Part shown: positions 34,902 through 46,524 of the stretch, in pieces
How positions within the stretch are numbered: the stretch's first letter is position 1
Layout of the letters: each line of letters begins with the position of its first letter
Source: Laguncularia racemosa
Taxonomy: Eukaryota; Streptophyta; Magnoliopsida; Myrtales; Combretaceae
Assembly (NCBI GenBank): GCA_037954665.1
Contig: JBBMOL010000603.1
Location: 62,001-126,000 of the forward strand
Length of the DNA: 64,000 nucleotides
Direction of reading: 5' to 3'
Position numbers and translations under genes: made by a program
Notes under the pieces: model-generated
Database searches by the model: none
What the model was told of the DNA's origin: nothing
The model's input: only the letters and a program-made list of their open reading frames with translations

Positions 34902-36355
34902 TTCCCTCCTTCCTCAAAAAGATTCGTCCTCGAATCACCTGCATCATAAAGAGTAAGATTAAAAACGTTAAAGGTAGTAATAACATTACCATAGTGGCTT
35001 AGCAGATCTATCTTATAAGCATTGTCATTTATGCGCTCCACCACTTGGAAAGGTCCATTGCCCCTAAGATGCAACTTGGATTTGCATTGTTCAGCAAAAC
35101 ATTCCTTCCTTAGATGTACCCAAACCTTATCACCAAGCTGAAATATAGCTTTGACACGTCCTTTATTTGCTTGTCGGGCATAGTGTTCAATCTTCTTTTT
35201 AATGTTAGCATGTACCTGCGTATGTAAATCCCTAATAAATTCTACCTTCTTTATACCATCAAGATCAACAAACTCGTTAGTAGGTAAAGGCAATATATCT
35301 AATGGAGTTAAAGGATTAAATCCATACACAACCTCGAATGGAGAGTACGATGTAGTAGAATGTATAGTCCTATTATATGCAAACTTTACATGAGGCAAAC
35401 ATGTTTCCCATTGCTTCAAATTTTATCAATCACAGCATGTAGCAATGTGGAAAGTGTCCTATTAACAACTTCTATTTGTCCATCTGTTTGAGGATGTGCC
35501 ACAGTGGAAAACAGTAGTTTAGTACCTAGCCTATTCCATAAGGTGCGCCAAAAGTGGCTCAAAAACTTCACATCTCTATCACTAACGATAGAGTTAAGTA
35601 AACCATGCAATCTAACGATCTCCCTAAAGAATAAATCAGCTATATGTCGAGAATCACCAGTTTTAGAATAGGCAATAAAGTGAGCCATTTTACTAAACTT
35701 ATCAACGACGATAAATATGCTATCTTTACCATTTTGAGATCTAGGCAAACCTAATATAAAATCTATGGAAATGTCAATCCAAGGCTAACTAGGCACAAGT
35801 AAGGGAAGATACTCCCCATGGGACATGACTTTAGACTTACCTTCCTACATGCAATGCACTTGTCACACACAAGTTGTACATCATGTCTCATCCTAGGCCA
35901 GTAAAAATGTTCATGCAAGATATCCAAAGTTTTATTTACTCCAAAATGTCCCATGAGACTGCCCCCATACGTCTCCCTCACTAGCAATTCACGTATGGAA
36001 CTCCTAAGCACACATAATTTATCTTTCTTAAACAAATATCCCCCATGCCTATAGTAGTCCCCATACCTACTTTCAGAACAAGCAGACCAAATTTGATTAA
36101 AGTTAGCTTCATGTTCATATAATTCTTTCATACTTTCAAACCTAAGCAATTTAGTATGTAAAGAAGTTAGTAAAGAATACCTCCTAGAAAGGGCATCTGC
36201 CACCACATTTTCCTTGCCTTACTTGTCTTTGATGACATATGGAAAGGTTTCAATAAACTCCAACCACTTGGCGTGCCTCTTATTCAGCTTTCCCTACGTC
36301 TTCAAGTACTTCAAGCTCTCATGATTAGAATAGATGATGAACTCCTTAGGCTATA
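34886..36355 (-). pseudogene. Element E integrase, with part of RNase H
   Basis: On the minus strand three frames (35763-36206, 35416-35748, 34886-35419) cover integrase. The first has 'VADALSRRYSLLTSL' (end of RNase H), the HHCC zinc finger with 'GHFGVNKTLDILHEHFYWP' and 'CDKCIACRK', then a shift. The second has 'DSIFIVVDKFSKMAHFI', 'IVSDRDVKFLSHFW' (catalytic Asp) and 'HPQTDGQIEVVNR' (catalytic Glu present). The third has the C-terminal GPF-type block 'RGNGPFQVVERINDNAYKID' and ends 'RTNLFEEGGNDEDR', running about 16 bp into the LTR. Integrase inserts the DNA copy into the genome in the nucleus. The core triad looks kept, but frames are broken at about 35750 and 35416 and element D splits the upstream gene at 36355. 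Confidence 0.85.
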
Positions 36356-37395
36356 TGATAGGAATCAAAATCCGACAAACTTATCATTAGGGCAATAACT
36401 AAAGGATTTCGAATCTTGGCGATGAGGACCCATTTTGAGCAAATCGACCCCGGAATTATTTATATACTAACCTCTTTTATCTTATTCATGTATTTTATAT
36501 TCCAACAGGAATACTTATCATGCTTTACAGGGCAATGGACAAACTCACTTAAACTCAGCTTGTGGGTTATCCATGGACCGACCTGAACCGACGATGAGCT
36601 GGGCCGATGGATCCTATAGAAGACCGGCATCATGAAGAGCATTTCTTTTATGTATTTTTCATTTTATGAACTATTTTAGTTGTATTTTGGTTTTGGGACA
36701 CTTTTATTTCTTTGTAACTTTCATTTAGGGTTAGCCACCTTAAAAGTGGCAAACTTGTAATTTTGAGCACTTTTTTAACCCTAGAAGTAGCAAGTATAAA
36801 TACTTGCTTAAGAGAGGGTTTAGGAGAGCTTATTTTGGCAGAACATACACCTCTTTTCACGTGTGAATTAGGGTTCATACCTTGGTTCCAACTCTTATCA
36901 ATTTCAATTCCAAGACTTGAAATTGTGGCGAGTGCAACATCTTGAAATTGTGAGTTATATCAATTTCATTTTGTTGTGATTTCTTTTCTTCTCTAGTGTG
37001 TTGTATCTAGGGTTGATTAGAGATAGTTCTTGGTCAGATTTACATCTTATGGTACACGAATTCTTGTGATTATTTGAAGTACTTATCATTTGATTTGGAT
37101 CATCATTGAAAAGTTTCCTTGAAAACGTGAATTTCACCATTTAGAAAAGGAATCTTACTTTACGGTTTTCTTTGTCAAATTGAGGCTTCATTTGCGTGGA
37201 TTATATGAAATTAGAGTGTTGTTAGAAGCCATTTCCATTGTGGTATTCATATTATATCATTAGTTGTTTGAATTTCATCATTTCATCATTAGGTTTCATT
37301 TGAAAAGTACCATTTTTGGATCCGATTTTGCCTAGACTTGAGATATCTTTTCTTAAGTCTTTTGGATGTGCTTTTAAGTGTGTTTAGGCACATCA
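36356..37395 (+). repeat. Element D 5' LTR
   Basis: This 1040-bp LTR has TGATAGGAATC...AGGCACATCA ends. A TATA-like GTATAAATACTTG lies near 36793-36805, downstream of AGCCACCTTAAAAGTGGC, giving a plausible core promoter. Confidence 0.95.
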
Positions 37396-37401
37396 TCTTT
37401 T

Positions 37402-37413
37402 TGGTGTCAGAGC
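37402..37413 (+). other. Primer binding site of element D (tRNA-iMet, one mismatch)
   Basis: TGGTGTCAGAGC differs from TGGTATCAGAGC, the iMet complement seen in element F, by one A-to-G change. It lies six bases after the LTR. Confidence 0.85.
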
Positions 37414-38193
37414 TCTTGTTGAGAGAAGGGAATTGGTTGTATTCAATTTCGTGGAAGTGATCAACAATTAGGGTTGATCAAGTGGAAAAAACGCAATTGT
37501 GTAGTTGTTGTTGCTGTTGTAGTTTGAGATTGCGAAATTGCTTTGGATTGGGATTTGATTTGCTGATTGTTGGGGTTGATTTGGGAAGGTTATTATATCA
37601 CTTTGTGGACACTAATTCACGTGGAAGGCAGAAGTACAAAGTGAAGTTACTTTAGCAAATTGTTTTGAAATTGTGAAACTTACCAATTGTTGCCGTGTAG
37701 TAGCTTGTGGCGTGTGGAGTTGTGAGGTTTGTTGTTTGAATTCCCTTGTGTAATTCTGAATTTGTGAAGTTAAATTTGCAGATTACATTAAGTTTGGTTA
37801 GTAAGGAATTATTTGAATTCAAATCATATGCAATTAAGTTGTGGGAGTTAATGATTGCTATTTGAATTTGAATTTATTGTTACCAATTGAGGAAGGCTTG
37901 CAATAAGTGAAGTTATTTGAAATTCAAATTGTAAGTTGCTGCCTATAGTGGGATTCGGAATTCATTTTGGAAAGCTACTTATTAATCTCTTGTCTTCATT
38001 ATTTGGCGTAGAAGTTGAAGATTACTTGTATTCATTATTCCCTTGGTTGTTGCCGTGGAAGTGTTACATATTAATTGTAGTTGTTACTTTTGTGTTGCCG
38101 TGGAGTGAACTTGTGGAAATTGAAAATTGTTGCACCGTGATCTTAAAAGGAGTAGGGAATATTGTACACGTGTTGATTGAGTTGAATTTCACA
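37414..38193 (+). other. Element D leader
   Basis: Noncoding leader similar to that of element F (20355-21500, opposite strand). It is followed directly by the protease-encoding frame, where a relative would have gag. An apparent in-frame upstream extension from about 37936 is T-rich leader sequence and I do not treat it as coding. Confidence 0.6.
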
Positions 38194-39149
38194 ATGTCTA
38201 GTGAAATGCTTCAATATGCTAATGTATTGCGACGTTCATTAAGTACACTTGCTAGTAAGGAGGAAGAACAAAGGGAAAATTTGTTCCACACTTCTTGTAG
38301 GATACAAGGAAATTTGTGTGTCCTAATAATAGATGGTGGTAGTTGTACTAATGTAGTAGCTGCATCGTTGGTATCGAAGCTAAAGCTTTCAACTATTCTA
38401 CATCCTAAACCTTACAAACTACATTAGCTTAATGAACAAGGGAGTTTGTATGTTACCCAAAGAGCTAGGGTACCCTTCAGTGTAGGGCAAAAGTATTGTG
38501 ATGAAATTGAGTGTGATATCTTGCCCATGTGTGCATCTCATATTTTGCTTGGCAGACCTTGGTTATATGGCAGGAGGGTCTTACATGATGGCTTCAGAAA
38601 TACATATATGTTTCAAAAGGACGGCAAGCGAATTATTCTGAATCCTATGCCACCTTCAGAGGTCCATAATGTCCAGCAACAGATTAATCAACCATCAGAG
38701 GCTAAGAAGGCTTTGATTCAAAATAACGTCTCTGAGGGGAAAAAGGTATTGTTGATGGAACAGAGTCAGATGGGTCAATCATTAGAGAGCCAGACTGTTC
38801 AGGGACAGTTATGTTCACCTTCAGAGGTTTTAAAGGGTAATGAGCAGTTGGGCCAACCATTAGAAGACCTTGAGGATCAGCATCATATAGATGAGTTAGA
38901 AAAAGAGGAAACAAACTCGATGGAATAGGTTGAGACAGGGGAGACATCAGTAGATAATGAGTCCATGTTTGTGTTGCAGTTGAGATACATCCTAGAAATG
39001 GAGGAGAGAAAACAATCACCTACTATGCTATTCCAGATATTGGGATTCTGCAAAGATACTTCTTCAGATGGATTGCTTTTAGAAAATAGAGTCTCTACTG
39101 CATTCGATCTGCCAGATTTGAGGACAAATCTTTTTGAGGCCCGAGGAGA
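38194..39149 (+). pseudogene. Element D retropepsin joined in frame to the pol C-terminal tail
   Basis: One frame from ATG 38194 runs through to 39381 in the 3' LTR, broken by TAG at 38425 and TAG at 38926. Residues 1-35 are the lead-in ('SKEEEQRENLFHTSC'). The active-site block is 'VLIIDGGSCTNVVAASLV' (about 38320-38376). The flap and end region is 'HILLGRPWLYGRRVLHDGF' (about 38540-38595). A Gln/Ser-rich spacer follows (38650-38930) and the frame ends 'DLRTNLFEARGDD', the sequence found after integrase in elements E and I. RT, RNase H and integrase are therefore cleanly missing with the frame kept. TAG at 38425 lies where element I has Trp; TAG at 38926 fits a Gln. A working protease would need stop readthrough at the first position. 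Confidence 0.85.
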
Positions 39150-40190
39150 TGATAGGAATCAAAATCCGACAAGACTTATCATTAGGGCAATAACTAAAGG
39201 ATTTCGAATCTTGGCAATGAGGACCCATTTTGAGCAAATCGACCCCGGAATTATTTATATATTAACCTCTTTTATCTTATTCATGTATTTTATATTCCAA
39301 CAGGAATACTTATCATGCTTTACAGGGCAATGGACAAACTCACTTAAACTCAGCTTGTGGGTTATCCATGGACTGACCTGAACCGGCGATGAGCTGGGTC
39401 GATGGATCCTATAGAAGACCGGCATCATGAAGAGCATTTCTTTTATGTATTTTTCATTTTATGAACTATTTTAGTTGTATTTTGGTTTTGGGACACTTTT
39501 ATTTCTTTGTAACTTTCATTTAGGGTTAGCCACCTTAAAAGTGGCAAACTTGTAATTTTGAGCACTTTTTTAACCCTAGAAGTAGCAAGTATAAATACTT
39601 GCTTAAGAGAGGGTTTAGGAGAGCTTATTTTGGCAGAACATACACCTCTTTTCACGTGTGAATTAGGGTTCATACCTTGGTTCCAACTCTTATCAATTTC
39701 AATTCCAAGACTTGAAATTGTGGCGAGTGCAACATCTTGAAATTGTGAGTTATATCAATTTCATTTTGTTGTGATTTCTTTTCTTCTCTAGTGTGTTGTA
39801 TCTAGGGTTGATTAGAGATAGTTCTTGGTCAGATTTACATCTTATGGTACACGAATTCTTGTGATTATTTGAAGTACTTATCATTTGATTTGGATCATCA
39901 TTGAAAAGTTTCCTTGAAAACGTGAATTTCACCATTTAGAAAAGGAATCTTACTTTACGGTTTTCTTTGTCAAATTGAGTCTTCATTTGCGTGGATTATA
40001 TGAAATTAGAGTGTTGTTAGAAGCCATTTCCATTGTGGTATTCATATTATATCATTAGTTGTTTGAATTTCATCATTTCATCATTAGGTTTCATTTGAAA
40101 AGTACCATTTTTGGATCCGATTTTGCCTAGACTTGAGATATCTTTTCTTAAGTCTTTTAGATGTGCTTTTAAGTGTGATTAGGCACATCA
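39150..40190 (+). repeat. Element D 3' LTR
   Basis: This 1041-bp LTR is about 99.2% identical to 36356-37395. It is preceded by the purine tract GAGGCCCGAGGAGA (39136-39149). Confidence 0.95.
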
Positions 40191-40195
40191 CTATA

Positions 40196-41350
40196 GGTAA
40201 TGCTACCATGCCTGCAACGTTCTCACTAGGGCATACAACTCCTTATCATATACTGGATAGTTTAATGCAGCACCTTGGAGTTTCTCACTGAAATAGGCTA
40301 TTGGTTTAGAATCCTGCATTAAAACACCACCAACACCTTTCCCAAAAGCACCACATTCGATCTCAAAAACCTTATCAAAATTTGGTAATACTAAAAAAGG
40401 AGTGTTAGTTAACTTACCTTTCAATGTCTAGAATGCCTGCTCATGTATTTCGGTCTACTGGAATTCAACATTCTTCTTCACCAAATCATTCAGTGGAGCA
40501 GCAATGGAGTTGAAGTCTCTCACGAATCGCTTGTAGAAACTGGCTAGACTGTGAAAGCCCTTGACATCATTGGTGTTCTAGGGTGTTGGCTAATCTCGAA
40601 TTGCCTTCACTTTCTCATTATCTACAACTATTCCATTTGCTCCTATAACAAAACCAAGGAAAACCACATATTTCATACAAAACGTGCACTTTTTCAAGTT
40701 GACATATAATTGGTTTTTCCTTAAAATAGTAAAAATACTTTACAGATGTTGTACATGATCATCCAAAGTCCTGCTGTATATCAAGATATCATCAAAACAA
40801 ACTATAACAAATTTTCCTAGGAATGGACGCAATACATGATTCATTAATCTCATGAAGGTACTAGGTGCATTAGTTAACCCAAGAGGCATTACCATCCATT
40901 CATACAGTCCATGTTTGATTTTAAAGGCAGTTTTCCACTCATCACCCTCTTTCATACGAATTTGGTAATAGCTGTTTTTAAGGTCAAATTTTGAAAACAA
41001 GCATGCACCATACAACTCATCAAGCATGTCATCTAATTTAGGAATGGGATGTCTATACTTAACTATGATTTTGTTGGTTGCCCTACAATCCATGCACATA
41101 CGCCACGTCCCATCCTTCTTGGGCATTAAGATCACTGGAACTGAGCATAGGCTTAGACTTTCTCGCACGAACCCTTTTTTCCATCTGCCCATCCACTTGT
41201 TTCTGAATTTCCTTGGCCTCTTCTGGATTGGTTCTATATTTTGGCCGGTTTGGAATGGAAGCACTCGACATGAAATCAATTTGATCCTCTATCCCTCGTA
41301 GAGGGGGGTAATCCTTGCGACACTTCTTCAAAGAACAAGTCTTCAAATTC
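40196..41350 (-). pseudogene. Element E RT and RNase H (first part)
   Basis: On the minus strand the RT (40740-41350, with a frameshift near 41150) has 'VPVILMPKKDGTWRMCMDCR', 'YRHPIPKLDDMLDELYG', 'LFSKFDLKNSYYQIRMKEGD', 'TNAPSTFMRLMNHVLRPF' and the active site 'VCFDDILIYS' (FDD intact). RNase H follows (40196-40724) with 'FEIECGAFGKGVGGVLMQ', where the usual ECDAS reads ECGAF and so a catalytic Asp is lost, and 'YDKELYALVRTLQAW'. Stops in RNase H lie at expected Gln or Trp positions, for example before 'HYL' and 'TLKG'. RT copies the element RNA to DNA and RNase H removes the RNA strand. Element D cuts RNase H at 40195. Confidence 0.85.
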
Positions 41351-42034
41351 CTACAATAAAGAAACAACACTAAGCACAGAAGAGTTAATGTCAGCATTAG
41401 AAAAATATAAATCCTTGTACATAAGTACAAGTAATTTTTGTTTTGCCATCACTGCACTCTTAACCTCACTCTTCCTCGCCATTCCCTCTACTCTTAGTGT
41501 TTGTGTGTATTTGCCCTCTTTGTTCACAAGTGTCTGTTTTTCACTCGTTTTATTTTTCTCACATGCACTCGAGTGTTTTTCCTTAAATTCCTTTACAATT
41601 CTCATCTGATCCTCACTAGCTTCCTATGGCTTATGAAGCATGAGAACTACTTTCCTTTTGTTTGAAACAAAAGAATATTGGTTTTTGTACCCATCGTACA
41701 TAACCTTCCTATCAAACTGCCAAGGTCGCCCTAACAAGATATAGCTAGCTTACACAAGTACCACATCACACATAACCTCGTCTTTGTAGCTCCCTATAGA
41801 GTAAGCTATAAATACCTGCTTGGTCACCTTATCCTCCCCACAATCACTCAACCATTGCAATCGATATAGTCTAGGATGCTTCACTACTTTCAACTACATC
41901 TTTTCTACTAGCAAAGTGCTAGTAACATTAGTGCAGTTGCCACTATCGATTATCAAGATACAGACTTTACCCTGCACATGATACCGTGTATGAAAAATAT
42001 GTTTATGCTGGATCCCCTCACCATCCTCCTGGGG
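41351..42034 (-). pseudogene. Element E protease and protease-RT linker
   Basis: On the minus strand 'VCILIIDSGNCTNVTSTLLV' (about 41910-41970) is the retropepsin active site and 'SYILLGRPWQFDRKVMYDGY' (about 41695-41755) its C-terminal block. TAA sits directly before this block where element I has Gln ('SIQACHVLLGRPW'). The Lys/Glu-rich linker 'EFKEKHSSACEKNKTSEKQ' (41530-41600) corresponds to the charged linker of element I at 51893-52020. A TAG near 41351 lies where element I reads 'IVQDFEDVF'. Confidence 0.8.
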
Positions 42035-43078
42035 TTATACACTAAGCACTCTCTTCATAACATACAACTCACCACTCACGAATCCCTCTAAGTCAACATC
42101 CTCATACTCATGTGATGGTGACTCCTCCTCATCATCAAAGCTCACACTCCCTACATCCCCACTATCACTGATAATCATAACCCTCTTATTTGGACATTGG
42201 GATGCAATGTGCCTAAATCCCTGACACCTGAAACACTTTATATCTCTCATCCTAGAAGGGGGTTTAGTGTCAATCTTTCCCTTAGGTGCAGCAACCGGAT
42301 TCTTAGCCTTTACGTCCTCCTTAGGCTTTGAATCGGCAGAGTTTCTCTTCCACATGGACTTCCATAGAGTTTTAGAAGTCGAGCCAATCCTCTGCTCACT
42401 CTTGTATTTTAGCTGCCGCTCTACTTTAATAGCTCTATACAGTAACTCTTCCATATCTAAGTAATGGTGAAAATCTACTACATCAGCTATCTCTCGATTC
42501 AATCTGTTGATGAATCTAGCCATAATAGCCTCATCATCCTCCTCAATTCTTGCCCTAATCATGGCCATCTCCAACTCATTATAATAATCCTCTACACTAT
42601 TATTCCCTTGAGTCAACCTTTAGATTTTCCTAAGTAAGTCCCTATGATAGTGACTAGGAATAAAATACTTCTGCATGATCATTTTCATCTCCTCCCAAGT
42701 GCTGACAGTTTGCTCTCCATACTTGCGCCTATTACGCACCAACTGATCCCACCGTACACTAGCGTAATCTGAAAACTCTACTACAGCTAATTTTGTCTTT
42801 TTCTCATTAATGTAGTTATGACATTCAAAAACATGATCCATCTTCCCCTCCCATTCTAAATACAATTCCGAATCATTCTTTCCCTGAAAAGTTGGGATTT
42901 TCAACTTAATACTCCCTAAATTACTATCACGCCTCTGGATACTTCCCCTATCCCTTACGTGTTGATAATCTCCAAAATCAGATTCCTCTTCTTCATCTAT
43001 CCTAACTCCTCCCCTATTATGTCTACCTACTCCTCGCCTGATAGTGGTACTACTATACGGTGCCCTAGTCCTTTCCAT
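42035..43078 (-). pseudogene. gag: Element E Gag (one internal stop)
   Basis: On the minus strand two segments (42620-43078 and 42035-42616) are in one frame, separated by a single TAA at 42617-42619 in 'LRKI-stop-RLTQGN', a likely Gln. The core has 'KIPTFQGKNDSELYLEWEGK', 'VVEFSDYASVRWDQLVRNRR' and 'IPSHYHRDLL', a retrotrans_gag domain. The second part has 'SVEDYYNELEMAMIRARIEE' and a CCHC knuckle, C-F-R-C-x4-R-H-x4-C (about 42190-42250; Arg replaces the usual Gly before His). The acidic tail matches that of element I. Gag would form the particle that encloses element RNA. Confidence 0.85.
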
Positions 43079-43899
43079 CCTATCAATCCTGTCATGGATC
43101 TACTCTAGTTCACCCGTAACTATCCTCTTCATCTCCCCGATCAATTCCTCAAACATCACCCGACTTTCTCCTCCATTAGTGTTCTGTCACAACATAATTT
43201 TAATCATTTGCAGCAAGTTATGATCACAATTACAAAAAATATATAAGTATGTTCCTCACACTCACTCATGTATTGCTCATAAATGATATGCTCAAAATTC
43301 CACTCGTATATATCTCTCACAAAATATGATCTCACCACCTACTTTTTGTAATTCTTTTGCTAGGAACTCAATTTGGAACTCCTAAACTCAAATTACTAAG
43401 TCAACACTAATGATTACTATCAGCCTAAGTCACGTGAATGAAGGAAGACTAACTACACAATCTAATTGATATGGAAAAGATTCACCACTGAATAGATATG
43501 CAATCAAACACAAAATGATATAATTTGCACCAAAAAATAATAAATGATTATGGAATGTAATTTTTGGATGCACAATTTAGAAATCACAAAGCATCTATCA
43601 CGGTTGGAATTGGAAACAATTGATATGGAAAGTGAATTGACTCAACCAATTATGTAATTGATAATTCAAGAAGCTATCTTGTGATTTCGGGAATTATAAT
43701 TCTTTTAAGGCCGTATTCCTTTTTTTTTTTTTTGAATTTCGGTTCTTGATTCTTTCTTTTGCAACCTAATTTGATTCCTTTCTTTTTTAATTTCATTTCT
43801 TGATTCTATCTTTTGCAATCGAATTTGATTTTTTTTTTTTTTTTTTTGTGGATAAGCTATGAATTGAGCACAATTGATTATTCAAGAAAACCTAAATAC
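43079..43899 (-). other. Element E leader, with tandem T-rich repeat
   Basis: Noncoding leader of E. It includes two copies of a ~55-bp T-rich unit (43743-43796 and 43797-43847; TTCTTGATTCT(T/A)TCTTTTGCAA) and poly-T runs at 43720-43733 and 43829-43847. No primer site is recognisable. Confidence 0.55.
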
Positions 43900-44190
43900 C
43901 GTCGGCCCTAATAGATTGTAATGACCAAACAAGTAGAAATTGTTATATATATATATATATATATATATGACTTTGAATATGGAAAAGACAACAGACGAAA
44001 ATGGAAAAGAACAAAAAAATTTTATATGAATTTCTTTGTTTTTTTAGATATGAATATGGAAAAGAACAACAAACGAATATGGAAAAGAACAACAGATTTT
44101 TTTTTGGTTCAGGTCATCGGGCCTCCAATACTATGTAATGGATCATGAGATTTTGGTTCCTTCCTTTGTGATGCTAGTTGATCCTCATCA
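43900..44190 (-). repeat. Element E 5' LTR, shortened
   Basis: The outer 90 bp (44103-44190) match the other LTR (34812-34901). Inward, only short blocks such as GAATATGGAAAA match, and a TA microsatellite occupies 43943-43968. The LTR seems to have lost several hundred bases. Confidence 0.55.
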
Positions 44191-44195
44191 CTTAC

Positions 44196-46505
44196 CCTAT
44201 TCCATTATACTCTTGATCTCTTGAATGTCTCTATCTTCTATCTGACCAGCTTTAATTCTATTCATGATGGTTAACTATATTCTTAAGGTAGCCATTTTTG
44301 CTCCCACTTCTAGTGTTAAGATCTCCAATTCCAACTTGCGCATGTTTTCTAATTGCTCTTCTTGTAAAGTGATGAAAGTAGTCACATTATCCCATTTCTT
44401 TCTACAAAGAGCATATGCCACTACATTAGCCTTTCTTAGATGGTATTGTATCTCTAGGTCAAAGTCTTTGAATAGTTCAAACCATCTCCTCTACCTCATG
44501 TTCAACTCTTTTTGTGTAAATATGTATTTCAAGTTTCTATGGTCAGTGAAAATTTTGCACCTTTCTCTATACAAGTAATGCCTTCATAACTTCAAGACTA
44601 GTACCACAACTGCCAACTCCAAGTCATGAGTTAGGTAGTTCTTCTCATAAGGCTTCAGTTAACAGGATACATAAGCTATTACCTAACCACCTTACATCAA
44701 CACATCCCAACCCCTGAACTAAGGCATCACTATATACTGTTAACTCTTTTCCACTCTTGGGCAATGTCAAAACCGGTGCTGACACTAATCTTTCTTTGAG
44801 CATCTGAAAGCTAGCTTCACATCTATCATCCCACTCAAATCTTACATTCTTTTGCGTTAGTTTGGTGAGAGGAGTTGCTATTTTAGAAAACCACTACAAA
44901 TCTCCTATAGTAGCCTACCAGACCTAAGTAACTTCTTAACTTGTAATTGTCTTCAAATATATGCCAACCCAATACTACTCTCACCTTTTTAAGGTCTATA
45001 GATATCTTATCTTTATTAACCACATGATCTAGGAAAACTACTTGTTCTAGCTAGAATTCACACTTACTAAACTTGGCATACAACTCTTCTTCTTACAACC
45101 TACCCAACATTAGTCTTAAGTATTCTTTATGCTCCTTAGTACTTTTAGAGTATATCAAGATATTGTCTATAGAGACGATTATAAATTTATCTAGAAAATC
45201 CCTGAATACTTTGTTCATTAAGTCCATAAATACAACAGGTGCATTTGTTAATCCAAAGGGCATCACCAAAAACTTACGATGCCTATATCTAGTCCTAAAT
45301 ACTGTCTTCTAAATGTTTTCTTCTTTAATCCTTGATTGATGGTAGCCTGATCTCAGATTTACTCTAGAGAATACCTAGGCTCCCTACAATTAATCAAATA
45401 GGTCATTTACCTAAGGGGAGGATATTTATTCTTAATAGTAAACTTGTTTAACTCTTTATAGTTTATACAGAGTTTCATGCTTCTATTTTTCTTCTTTACA
45501 AACAGGACTGGTGTATCCTAAGAAGAGACATTAGGTCTGATGAAAACCTTATCCTATAAATCATGTAATTGTTTCCTCAATTCTTCTAATTCCACTAATG
45601 TCATCTTATAGACTGGTTTTGATATTAGTAGTATGTCAAGTACCAAGTCAATATTAAATTCTATCTCCCTAGTTGAGGGTAAACTAAGAAGGTCTTCTAG
45701 AAACACTTCAGGAAACTCCATCACTATAGATACTCCTTCCATCTTAGCTTCTTCATTAGTTCCAACAAATTTAGTTGCCAACACACTTTTTCCCCATATC
45801 TCATAAATGGGCAATCTAATGGGTCTCTGCACTTCTAGTTTATATTCAAAGAATTTTTCCCCGATTATATTGAACTACACTACCATGTTGTGATAGTCAA
45901 TTATGGCATGATTTCTTGACAACCAGTTGACACCCAAAATAATATCAAACTCTATCATCTCCAATATTAGGAGGTCTACTAGCATCACCCTACCCCATAT
46001 TTCTATTCTTACTTTTCTGCGAATTCTATTTAAAATCTTTCTAACTCTTAAGGGAGTACTAACACTCAATGATCATCTAAATATTTTAAATACACGAGAG
46101 TTAGTGTTAGTTCAAATGTTAGTACCAGTATATGTTGGTATATATATATATATATACCCTTACACATGATTGCATATTCAGATATATATAATTTAATAGC
46201 TAAAAGAAGAACAAGTAAAATAAAAATACAAGAAAATAATTAAATAAATAAATGGTGTCCCATATTTTCCCACTTTCTTCATGTCTCACCATCTTATAAA
46301 TTAAGTACATAATTCCTCTAAAGATTATATCTTATACTTTACTGTTTAAAACTTATGTCTATTAACTATCACTTAATTCTGAGGACCATTACCTAAGCTC
46401 TTTAGGGTCAACAACCTTTGCTCTATAGATCAAACTTAAGTCCTAAAAATCATAAACCTATTATCTATAGATCAAAACTTAAGTCCTTAAAGATCATAAA
46501 CCTAG
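44196..46505 (-). pseudogene. Element H protease, RT and RNase H remnant (no gag)
   Basis: On the minus strand the protease is at 45875-46069 ('LLILEMIEFDIILGVNWLSR' with the following 'NHAIIDYHN'). The RT entry is at 45554-45832 ('VMEFPEVFLEDLLSLPSTRE', 'KPVYKMTLVELEELRKQLHD'). RT and RNase H follow in broken frames at 44400-45540, ending 'LRKANVVAYALCRK' near 44400-44440, the usual end of RNase H. The same protease block is present in element J ('LLILEMVEFDIILEVNWL'). The 46070-46505 leader contains a TA repeat (46139-46158) and no gag. Numerous stops make it non-functional. Confidence 0.78.
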
Positions 46506-46517
46506 GCTTTGATACCA
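46506..46517 (-). other. Primer binding site of element H (tRNA-iMet, one mismatch)
   Basis: The plus strand GCTTTGATACCA gives TGGTATCAAAGC on the minus strand, seven bases inside the 5' LTR. The same 12-mer is used by element I at 49733-49744. Confidence 0.85.
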
Positions 46518-46524
46518 TTTAAGT

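Larger units (their letters stand above)
36356..40190 (+). mobile_element. Element D: young protease-only gypsy derivative (gag, RT, RNase H, integrase deleted)
   Basis: LTRs at 36356-37395 and 39150-40190 differ by 8 substitutions and one 1-bp indel (about 99.2% identical). The TSD CTATA is perfect (36351-36355 and 40191-40195). The internal region is only 1754 bp: an iMet-type primer site, an 0.8-kb leader, a retropepsin domain, a spacer, and the last residues of the pol tail before the purine tract. Family relatives with full gag are element F; solo LTR C has the same LTR. D must rely on another element for Gag, RT and integrase. The insertion splits the RNase H of element E. Confidence 0.95.
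34223..44190 (-). mobile_element. Element E: gypsy element with gag, protease, RT, RNase H and integrase, interrupted by D
   Basis: On the minus strand the order is gag (42035-43078), protease, RT, RNase H (split by element D) and integrase (34886-36206). The two ends share TGATGAGGATC...GTGATGCTAG and GGATCATGAGATTTTGG (34812-34901 and 44103-44190). The flanks are CTTAT (34218-34222) and CTTAC (44191-44195), a 5-bp duplication with one mismatch. The right LTR is shortened and I find no clear primer site. E belongs to the same broad family as element I. It is inserted between the RNase H and integrase of element H. Confidence 0.82.

Noticed and set aside
36460..36945. Frames repeated at 36460-37140 and 39255-39935 as duplicated genes.
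   Set aside because: They are inside the two LTRs of element D and have no known domain.
37936..38193. An N-terminal extension of the D protease with Leu/Val-rich segments resembling a membrane anchor.
   Set aside because: The T-rich sequence is leader homologous to element F's untranslated region. The hydrophobicity follows from base composition.
41026..41301. Plus-strand frames over element E's RT and gag (also 35202-35393, 42267-42464).
   Set aside because: They are antisense shadows of the minus-strand pol and gag.
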